A stretch of DNA of 64,000 nucleotides from Geomonas edaphica (GTDB lineage Bacteria; Desulfobacterota; Desulfuromonadia; Geobacterales; Geobacteraceae): the NCBI RefSeq assembly GCF_004917075.1, contig NZ_SSYB01000004.1:417006-481005 (forward strand), in the 5' to 3' direction. Both the position numbers and the translations under genes were made by a program. The notes below the pieces were generated by a model. That model ran no database searches, had not been told where the DNA came from, and saw only the letters and a list, made by a program, of their open reading frames with translations. Of this stretch, positions 57,709 through 64,000 are shown piece after piece. The stretch's first letter is position 1. Each line of letters starts with the position of its first letter.

Positions 57709-58476
57709 TTACATGACGATCTTGACCATAGCCTGCGGCGCGTACTCGTTCACACCGCTCACGCCGAACTTGTTGTGCCAGTACATGAACTCGGTGCCGA
57801 AGTAGATGCTCTTCGGAGCGTCCCAGAACTTGCCCAGATCGAGGAGCAGGCGGGGCTGGGCGTCGATGTTGAAGACAAGGTCCCCTTCGCCGCCGGCGAT
57901 GTCCGAAAAACCTTCGAAGAGCATGTCGGCCTTACCCACGCTGAAGGGGAGCTGCCAGCAGGGGGTCACCTGGTAGGTGCTGCCGGACTGCTTCGGGTCG
58001 TTGCGCACGTAGACGTTCAGGTCGGCAAAGTTGAACTTCGGCAGGTTTAGGCTGAAGCCCACGCCGTAAAGGTAGTTGCGGAAGCCCTGACCCATCTCCA
58101 GGGTGCCGGCCACCAGCACGTCCTTCACGAAAGGAGCGGAGAGGTCATGGCCGGTGATCTTTCCGATGGAGAGGCGCGGAGAGAGCTCACCGTAGATCCC
58201 GGTGTTCTCTTTCTCGGTGTTGGTCACGTCGAAAAAGAGGAAGGTGTCGCCGTACTTCCAGGCGTTGGCATGTTCCACGGTGATGGTGGACTGGGTGCCC
58301 TTGGTGCCGGTGAACGGGTTCTTGAACTGCCCACCCCAAAGGTACTGGATGTTGGTCTCGTTCCAGAGCGTGGCGCCCGCGTGGGCCTCGGTCGCGGCAA
58401 ACGGCGCGAGTGTCAGGGCGGCCAGGGCCAGGGCCTTGAAACCGGTGGAAAGGGCGCTGCGGATGGATCTCTTCAT
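57709..58476 (-). CDS. Tsx/OmpK-family outer membrane protein
   Basis: This 255-aa protein has a signal peptide (about residues 1-34, ending AHAGA) and alternating beta strands. It has the family pattern NETNIQYLWGGQFKNPFTGT, NAWKYGDTFLFFDVTN and a C-terminal YAPQAMVKIVM. Homologues are nucleoside-specific channels (Tsx) or the phage/vibrio receptor OmpK; the substrate is not settled. It lies in its own unit between two minus-strand genes. Confidence 0.85.
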   Translation of the reverse strand: MKRSIRSALSTGFKALALAALTLAPFAATEAHAGATLWNETNIQYLWGGQFKNPFTGTKGTQSTITVEHANAWKYGDTFLFFDVTNTEKENTGIYGELSPRLSIGKITGHDLSAPFVKDVLVAGTLEMGQGFRNYLYGVGFSLNLPKFNFADLNVYVRNDPKQSGSTYQVTPCWQLPFSVGKADMLFEGFSDIAGGEGDLVFNIDAQPRLLLDLGKFWDAPKSIYFGTEFMYWHNKFGVSGVNEYAPQAMVKIVM

Positions 58477-58655
58477 CTGTGGTGCTCTCCTTGGCTCATT
58501 AGTAAAAAAAAGGCCCGTGAAACTACCACGTTTTTTGATTCAGTTCACCTTTTTTTGATCTAATTAAACCAAGCAAAACAGTCGGCATGCAAACCGGAGC
58601 GGAAGCGGCGCTCGAGGCAGAGCGATCCCGCGCGCGTCACCTCCGGACGGCGGGG

Positions 58656-61600
58656 CTAACCGGCGCCGTCGAGCACCTCGCGCACCTTGGCGGCGAGGGT
58701 GGGGAGGGTGAAAGGTTTGGGGAGGAAATGCACCCCCTCGTTGATGACGCCGTGGCGGGCGATGAAGTCCGAGGCGTAGCCTGACATGAACAGGGTCTTG
58801 ACGCCGGGGATCGCGTCCCCGAGTCTCAGCGCCAGGTCGCTGCCGTTCATCCCCGGCATGATCACGTCGGTGATAAGCAGCTCAGGGGCCCGCTCCAGCC
58901 GTGAGACCGCGGCAAGCGCCTCTTCTGGGGTCGAGGCGACGGTGACCCGATACCCCAGCTTCACCAGCATGTCGGAAACCATCTCGCGCACCCAGAGCTC
59001 ATCCTCCACAACGAGGATGCTCTCGTCCCCCTTCCGGTAGGACACCTCCGCCTCGCCGCGGCTCCCTCCCTCTTCATCCGGGACGGACGGAAGGTAGATA
59101 CGAAAGGTGGTCCCCTCACCCGGGGTGCTCTGCACCTTTATCCCTCCCCCGTTTTGCTTCACGATGCCGAAGACGGTGGCAAGCCCGAGCCCAGTCCCTT
59201 TCCCCGGCTCCTTGGTCGTGTAGAAAGGCTCGAAGATACGGTCGAGCACCGTCCCGGCCATTCCCTGCCCGGTATCGCTCACCGAGAGGAGCACGTACCT
59301 GCCCGGGGCGAGCCCGGAGGCGGCGTCGAGCGGGTTACCCGACAGGGTCGCGTTTTGCGTGCTGATGGTGATCCGGCCAACGCCGGCGATGGCGTCGCGC
59401 GCATTCACGCAGAGGTTGGCAAGGAGCTGGTCCACCTGGGAGGGATCGATGTTGATCCGGTCCACCCCGTCCCCCGGGACCCAGAGCAGCTCGATCTCCT
59501 CGCCGATCAGCCGCCCGAGCATCTTCAGCATCCCGGCCACCGCCCCGTTCACCTCGATCACCCTAGGGAGCACGTTCTGGCGTCTGGCGAAGGTCAGAAG
59601 CTGTCGCGTGATGCTGGAAGAGCGGTTGGCGGCATCCAGGATCGCCTCCAGGTGCCTGCGCTGCCCTTCAGCGAGCTCCTCGTCCATGAGCCCGAGTTCG
59701 GCATGCCCCAGGATGACGCTCAGCATGTTGTTGAAGTCGTGGGCCACCCCGCCGGCCAGCTGGCCGACCGACTCCATCTTCTGCGCCTGCAGGAACTGCT
59801 GCTCGACACGCCGCTGCTCCGTGATGTCCAGGATGATGGTCAAAAGCCGCTTTTCTCCGGCCACCGCGATGGTCTCGGTCCACATCCGGCAGAGCACCGA
59901 CCGCCCCGTGCTCGCGTACAGGGTGAGTTCCAGATCCTTGATCCGCCCCTCCCTCAGCATGCGCTCTTTCAGCTGGTCACGCTGGGTCTGCGTCACGAGC
60001 CCCAAGTCCACCGAGCGCTTCCCGATCACCTCGTCCCGGCTCCACTGCACCGCATCCAGGAAGCGCTGATTCACCTCGAGGTAGACCCCATCCTCAAGCG
60101 TGCTGACCGCCAGCATGAGGGGGGCGTTGTTGAACGCAGCGGCGAAACGCTCGTTGCTTTCCAGCAAATCCTGCTCTGCCCGCTTGTTCGCCACCGACTG
60201 CCAGACCGACTCCATGAGGAGGGTCAACTGCAGCACGTCGGTATCGTCGTACTCGCCTTCCTTGTTGGCCATGCCGACCACGGCGACGATCCGGTCGCCG
60301 CTGAAGACCGGGATGCTCATGAAGCGGCTAAGATGCGCGTGCCCCTGCGGACACCCTTTCTTAAGCGCGCTCTCCGCGGCGTAGTCGTTCACGACGACCG
60401 CCCTGCGCTGGCGTACCACCTCACCCCAGAGCCCGGTCTGTTCCAGGGTGGACACTATCTCCCGCTCGGGGAGGGCGCATTCCCGCATGACGTCGCGCGA
60501 CCAGCAGTTCAGGGTGAACTCTCCGCGCTCCTCGTCGTAATGGCCGATGAACCCGATCCGGCTTCCGGTGAGCCGGATCGCTTCTTCGAGCGCGTTGTCC
60601 AGGAAGCCCTGGACCGTCTCGGACGGGTACTGCAGTATCCCCAAAAGGGTGACCAGGCGCGACTCGCTGAGCCTGATCTTCTCGGTGTCCTGCCGCTGCC
60701 GCGTGACGTCCCGGTTCGAGCCCCTAAGGCCAAGGAACACCCCTTCCTCGAAGATGGGGCGACACAGGTGCTGGATCCAGCGCAGCTCTCCGCCGCGGGT
60801 CAGGATGGGGACCTCCAGCGTGCGCGCCGGCCGTGACGGGTCCGGGGTCGCCTGGTGCAGTGCCCTCAGGCTCTCCCTGAAATCGTGGTGCACCACCCGG
60901 TACAAAAGCTCCGGTTCCTCCTGGAACTCCTCCCTCGCATAGCCGGTGAGCTCGATGCAGGACGGGGACATGTACCTGATCGTCCCGTCCGGCCCGACCC
61001 AGTATTCCCAGTCCTGGGTCCAGTCGCACACGGTGCGGAACTTCTGCTCGTTTGCCAGGAGCCGCCGCGTGTCCTCGAAACGGCGCCGTGACGACACCGC
61101 GATGCCGGCGGTCCCCAGCACCCAAAGCAGGAAGTAGCGCCCGACCGTGTTTCGGTCGCTTGCCACCTGCTGCTCCAGGCGCGCCACCAGGGGAACCGAG
61201 ATGACCAAGGCACCCCGCACCACCCCCTCCCGGTCACCCGACGCGCGGTGGCAGGTGAGGCAGGAGGTCTCGGTCACGAAGGCGGAGATGAAACGAAGGT
61301 AGGGAGCCCCGGCGATAGTAGCAACCTGGGAGCGCTCCCGGGACTCACCCCGCTCGAAGGCGAGCAGGCTCTCCCGTTCCCAGGGGTCCGGGGCGTTCAC
61401 GGGGTTCACGGGTTTCAGACTGGTGATCCTGCTGGTGACAGGGGGAAGGTGTGGCGCCTGGGGCGGAGAGGGGACCGTCGCAAAGACCATGCGCGTCAGG
61501 TAGGCCGGATTGACCAGGGTAAGCCGCATGCCGTCGTTGGTGGCGACGTCGCGGCGGGCAACGGTGAGATAGGGATTGGGAGCGGCCTTCCCGACTGGAA

Positions 61601-61808
61601 CGTAGACCCCTCCCATCCTGGCGGCCCAGGCGCGGTACTGCAGATTTAGGCGGAAGTAGTCGCGGGCCTCGTCTTCGGCCCGCTGCAGCATCTGCTTGCG
61701 GTCGCCGGTCACCGCCGTCGCCGCCAGCGTCACGATGACCAAGGTCCAGACGGCAATGGAGAAGAGAGCGTACTTTTTATAAAGACAACCCTTTGTCTTG
61801 CTTTGCAT
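58656..61808 (-). CDS. Heme-type (DUF3365) sensor hybrid histidine kinase
   Basis: This 1050-aa membrane kinase has a first helix (about residues 12-33) and a periplasmic DUF3365/Tll0287-like domain (about 40-195) with a c-type heme site Cys183-x2-Cys186-His187 in ETSCLTCHRASGD. After the second helix come PAS (about 235-360), GAF (about 375-530), PAS (about 545-670), HisKA with GQLAGGVAHDFNNMLSVILG, HATPase and a C-terminal receiver with LLITDVIMPGMNG. The heme suggests redox, gas or potential sensing at the periplasm. The ATG at 61808 is used. A solo CZB gene lies 150 bp upstream on the same strand. Confidence 0.88.
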   Translation of the reverse strand: MQSKTKGCLYKKYALFSIAVWTLVIVTLAATAVTGDRKQMLQRAEDEARDYFRLNLQYRAWAARMGGVYVPVGKAAPNPYLTVARRDVATNDGMRLTLVNPAYLTRMVFATVPSPPQAPHLPPVTSRITSLKPVNPVNAPDPWERESLLAFERGESRERSQVATIAGAPYLRFISAFVTETSCLTCHRASGDREGVVRGALVISVPLVARLEQQVASDRNTVGRYFLLWVLGTAGIAVSSRRRFEDTRRLLANEQKFRTVCDWTQDWEYWVGPDGTIRYMSPSCIELTGYAREEFQEEPELLYRVVHHDFRESLRALHQATPDPSRPARTLEVPILTRGGELRWIQHLCRPIFEEGVFLGLRGSNRDVTRQRQDTEKIRLSESRLVTLLGILQYPSETVQGFLDNALEEAIRLTGSRIGFIGHYDEERGEFTLNCWSRDVMRECALPEREIVSTLEQTGLWGEVVRQRRAVVVNDYAAESALKKGCPQGHAHLSRFMSIPVFSGDRIVAVVGMANKEGEYDDTDVLQLTLLMESVWQSVANKRAEQDLLESNERFAAAFNNAPLMLAVSTLEDGVYLEVNQRFLDAVQWSRDEVIGKRSVDLGLVTQTQRDQLKERMLREGRIKDLELTLYASTGRSVLCRMWTETIAVAGEKRLLTIILDITEQRRVEQQFLQAQKMESVGQLAGGVAHDFNNMLSVILGHAELGLMDEELAEGQRRHLEAILDAANRSSSITRQLLTFARRQNVLPRVIEVNGAVAGMLKMLGRLIGEEIELLWVPGDGVDRINIDPSQVDQLLANLCVNARDAIAGVGRITISTQNATLSGNPLDAASGLAPGRYVLLSVSDTGQGMAGTVLDRIFEPFYTTKEPGKGTGLGLATVFGIVKQNGGGIKVQSTPGEGTTFRIYLPSVPDEEGGSRGEAEVSYRKGDESILVVEDELWVREMVSDMLVKLGYRVTVASTPEEALAAVSRLERAPELLITDVIMPGMNGSDLALRLGDAIPGVKTLFMSGYASDFIARHGVINEGVHFLPKPFTLPTLAAKVREVLDGAG

Positions 61809-61958
61809 CAAATCACCCGGCCCGATACTACACGCAGGGTGGCTCACCCTGCTGATCACTCATCACAATGTCACGTAGAGCACGCTAAACAAGCGAAGCT
61901 CCCCCTGACTCATTCATCGGCACCCGGCAGGCTGAGTTTAATCATTTTCATCAAAAAG

Positions 61959-62318
61959 CTAAATGTTGTCTCTCCATTTGATTAGCGCTTCCATCATCTG
62001 GTTTGATATAAGGCTGAATTCCCCCTCCAGTTCCATCATTCGCTGCGCCCCTTCGCGGTCTCCATCGACCGCCATATGGGCCACGTTGCAGGCCACCTTG
62101 TGAAACTCGGCGTGCAGTTCCTTTACCCTATGGTAATAAGCGGAGGAGCGATGCCTGGGGGGAATGTCACTGCCGTAGAACCATTTACCGAAAGCACAGT
62201 CATGCTCGGTACATGGGCCCTTGGGGCTTTCAAGTTCCCCTTTGGCTATCACCTCGTTGAGCCTGTACTTGTATAAGGCATGTTCACTTATGGCGTTGTT
62301 TATCTCCTGTTTATCCAT
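61959..62318 (-). CDS. Solo CZB (chemoreceptor zinc-binding) domain protein
   Basis: This 119-aa protein is one CZB domain with the zinc set His13, Cys41 (in CAFGKWFYGSD), His69 and His73 (HAEFH). CZB domains normally sit at the end of chemoreceptors or diguanylate cyclases and respond to zinc or oxidants such as HOCl. Here the domain stands alone. It precedes the periplasmic-heme kinase by 150 bp and is divergent from the globin sensor. The ATG at 62318 has GAGGG upstream. Confidence 0.85.
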   Translation of the reverse strand: MDKQEINNAISEHALYKYRLNEVIAKGELESPKGPCTEHDCAFGKWFYGSDIPPRHRSSAYYHRVKELHAEFHKVACNVAHMAVDGDREGAQRMMELEGEFSLISNQMMEALIKWRDNI

Positions 62319-62926
62319 CACGTCCCTCACTTGTAATTATGAGTTGCTGCGGACCAAAGAAATGTCTTCTCCTTATCGGCAACAAACACGACAACTTAAG
62401 TAAGCAAAGTGCATTCCAAAAAACGTCTCGTGTGCATCAGGCGTTCCGACACCGGCCGCTACACCCCTTTTCCTGCTGAATTTTCGGTGGAATTCCGCCG
62501 GAGGGGCGCACGCCAACAGATGACCCTCTGTTAATGTGATTTGGATCACAACACCCAGGGGTGGGTTGAAGCCCCCACATCCGCGAAGCCTGCCGAATGT
62601 TTACCCCTTTTTCGCATAGCCATTTGGCGGGTAAACCGTGTGAGGACGCTTAGCCACCCCTTGAAAGAAGATCCAGCACATTAGATCTGAACAATACCCG
62701 TTTGGAGCCTCGATCGCCGGCACTCCTTACTCGTTTCATGCCGCCATGCTCACTACTGCAGAACCTCGACGCAACAGGACTGGTTCTTACGCGTTTTTCG
62801 ACACCGTTCAACTGGCACAACGACGTATACGGCTTAGACAACCGGTTTTGCTGTGGTAGACTTTTCCGATTATTTTGCGGATTTGCTGCCGCTGATTCAG
62901 TTTTTATGGCACAGGAGAAGAGCCAC
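62319..62926. other. Divergent control region between CZB and globin sensor
   Basis: About 600 bp without a supported gene. It contains a perfect CRP/FNR-type site (62535-62550) and AT-rich promoter-like DNA nearer the globin gene. A longer frame continuing upstream from the globin gene to 62702 lacks a ribosome site and family similarity, so it is treated as untranslated. Confidence 0.55.
62535..62550. promoter_or_regulatory. CRP/FNR-type operator
   Basis: TGTGA-TTTGGA-TCACA is a perfect inverted repeat with the 6-bp spacing of CRP-family sites; it is flanked by AA and AC. It lies 217 bp from the CZB start and 377 bp from the globin-sensor start. HcpR, a CRP/FNR-family nitrosative-stress regulator of anaerobes, is a possible reader. 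Confidence 0.6.
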
Positions 62927-63826
62927 ATGCTTACCATGCAGGAAATCAGAACTCACTATTACTTCACAGAAACCGATGCCGAACTGCTCAAAGAGCTTTT
63001 CCCGCTCGCGCAGGAGAACAGCCAGGCCATGGTCGAGGAGTTCTACTCGTACCTTCTGAAGATCCCGGAAACCGCCGCGTTCCTGCGCGACCCGAAGGAC
63101 CTCGCCCGGCTGAAGAAAACCCACTCGGAGTGGTTTCTCTCCCTCTTCTCGGGGCGCTACGACAACGAGTACATGCTCACCCTGCAGGCGATCGGTCAGG
63201 CCCACGTGCGCATCAAGGTAAGCGCCCACTACGTGAACGCCGCCATGAACGTCGTGCGCCGCTTCCTCATCGAGATGCTGCAGGCGAGTTTCCCGGATAT
63301 CGCGGTCCGGCGCAAGTACCGCATCGCGGTGGAGAAGATCCTGGACATCAACCTGGACGTCATGAGCACCTCCTACCAGGAAGAGGAGCTGCGCAAGGTC
63401 TTCGTCTCGCACAAGTTGGAATCCAAGCTGATCCATGCCGCCGAGCGCTTCACCTACGGCTTGAACCTCATCCTCGTCATAGCGCTCACCGGCGTCTCCC
63501 TCTCCGTGGTGACCCTCTTCTTCTGGGACCTGGTCCACATCTTCCAGGGGAACTTCGAGAAGGGTATCCTCTCCGCGCTCGGCTCGCTGCTCATCCTCTG
63601 GATGATGATCGAGCTCATGGACAACGAGATAAAGACGCTCAAGGGGGGTAAGTTCAACATCCTGATCTTCATCGGCGTGATCATCGTCGCCCTGATCCGG
63701 GAGATCCTGATCTCGACCCTGCGCCACGACGCCCTGGAGACCCAGGCCTTTCTTGCCGGAACGCTCCTCATCCTGGGGATCGTCTATTACCTGGTGGCCA
63801 AAAGCCAGAACGTCACCGCGCACTGA
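62927..63826 (+). CDS. Globin-coupled four-TM (PsiE-like) sensor
   Basis: This 299-aa protein has an N-terminal protoglobin domain (about residues 1-165). It carries proximal His93 in AIGQAHVRIK and a distal-side His66 in RLKKTHSEWF, the two histidines that ligate heme in the crystallised Geobacter sulfurreducens GsGCS. The C-terminal part (about 175-299) has four hydrophobic helices of PsiE type (NLILVIALTGVSLSVVTLFF, GILSALGSLLILWMM, ILIFIGVIIVALIREIL). The ATG at 62927, with AGGAG upstream, gives the same numbering as GsGCS. It presumably senses O2, NO or CO at the membrane. Confidence 0.9.
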   Translation: MLTMQEIRTHYYFTETDAELLKELFPLAQENSQAMVEEFYSYLLKIPETAAFLRDPKDLARLKKTHSEWFLSLFSGRYDNEYMLTLQAIGQAHVRIKVSAHYVNAAMNVVRRFLIEMLQASFPDIAVRRKYRIAVEKILDINLDVMSTSYQEEELRKVFVSHKLESKLIHAAERFTYGLNLILVIALTGVSLSVVTLFFWDLVHIFQGNFEKGILSALGSLLILWMMIELMDNEIKTLKGGKFNILIFIGVIIVALIREILISTLRHDALETQAFLAGTLLILGIVYYLVAKSQNVTAH

Positions 63827-63844
63827 CGCCGGGAAACGGCCGCA

Positions 63845-63879
63845 AAAAAGGCGTCCCGCGTGCTGCAGGGCGCCTTTTT
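63845..63879 (+). terminator. Terminator after the globin sensor
   Basis: AAAAAGGCG and CGCCTTTTT with inner CC/GG pairs form an interrupted stem ending in five T, 19 bp after the stop. It lies between converging genes and can work in both directions. Confidence 0.85.
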
Positions 63880-63902
63880 CCGTCCTCCCGCGGCAAGCCA
63901 AG

Positions 63903-63998
63903 CTACCAGGAGTAAAGGTAGGAAAGCTCCCCACCGAGGGCGCGCGCATCGCGCGGGTTGGGATCGCTTAGGGTCGCCCCCACCTTAAAGCCGTGACT
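63903..63998 (-). CDS. C-terminus of a probable outer membrane protein (partial)
   Basis: Only the last 31 codons and TAG stop are inside the window. The residues include GFKVGATLSDPNPRDARALG and end GELSYLYSW. The alternating pattern and terminal aromatic residue suit a beta-barrel outer membrane protein. The shortness makes this tentative; support comes from convergence on the globin sensor with a shared terminator. Confidence 0.45.
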   Translation of the reverse strand, partial: SHGFKVGATLSDPNPRDARALGGELSYLYSW

Positions 63999-64000
63999 TG

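Noticed and set aside
62702-62926. N-terminal extension of the globin sensor by 75 codons
   Set aside because: No ribosome site at the upstream ATG, no similarity, and starting at 62927 reproduces the heme-histidine numbering 66/93 of the Geobacter sulfurreducens protein.

Overview
The window is about 63 percent GC and reads as a chromosomal segment of a flagellated, metal-reducer-type Desulfuromonadota, most likely Geobacteraceae of the Citrifermentans/Geomonas lineage. That placement is inferred from a split sigma-54 flagellar cluster, a citrate lyase cluster, many PAS hybrid kinases, a four-TM globin sensor like the one known from Geobacter sulfurreducens, a CxxCH heme kinase and a probable selenoprotein. 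I could not run a search to confirm the genus.

Region 1 (1-23.1 kb). After the 3' end of glgP comes a minus-strand flagellar block in two transcription units. The first is flgB-flgC-fliE-fliF-fliG-fliH-fliI-fliJ-motE-fliK-flgD-(flagellar operon protein)-flgE. The second is fliL-(44-aa FliM-N peptide)-fliM-fliN-fliO-fliP-fliQ-fliR-flhB. Each begins with a -24/-12 promoter and an upstream GTCA-N6-TGAC dyad. Upstream lie a TPR/AMIN-like envelope protein and a chemotaxis-type group (PAS kinase, cheY, cheX, CheX-receiver fusion) with sigma-28-like promoters. The unit duplicated between fliL and fliM encodes a stand-alone copy of the CheY-docking N-terminus of FliM.

Region 2 (23.1-31.8 kb). A tandem repeat and GC-rich palindromes lead into a minus-strand efflux operon (TolC, HlyD, RND pump). 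It continues into small thiol/sulfur-type genes (C_GCAxxG_C_C protein, DUF2892 membrane protein, MBL hydrolase, rhodanese). A DUF559 nuclease-like gene flanked by palindromes interrupts it.

Region 3 (31.8-39.5 kb). A DUF815 ATPase, a methyltransferase, a PAP2 remnant and a complete citrate lyase set (citC, citD, a PPC/DUF296 gene, citE, citF, citX, citG). A perfect GTATACG/CGTATAC dyad sits at the head of the citrate operon.

Region 4 (39.6-50.6 kb). A lipid-sugar glycosylation operon (GT2, LAB_N, ArnT-like), a rhodanese-like gene with an in-frame TGA and SECIS-like hairpin, a FemAB-like protein, a bacteriohemerythrin, a PEBP protein, a large protein of unknown function, a Cys-rich four-helix copper-type protein, and a MerR regulator preceded by a solo copy of its own effector domain. 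A DUF362/polyferredoxin pair follows.

Region 5 (50.6-64 kb). Signal transduction: a CHASE3-type chemoreceptor, an ErcA-like alcohol dehydrogenase overlapping a PAS hybrid kinase, a methyltransferase, a Tsx/OmpK-like porin, a very large periplasmic-heme hybrid kinase preceded by a solo CZB zinc protein, and a divergent globin-PsiE membrane sensor. The window ends in the C-terminus of a probable outer-membrane protein.
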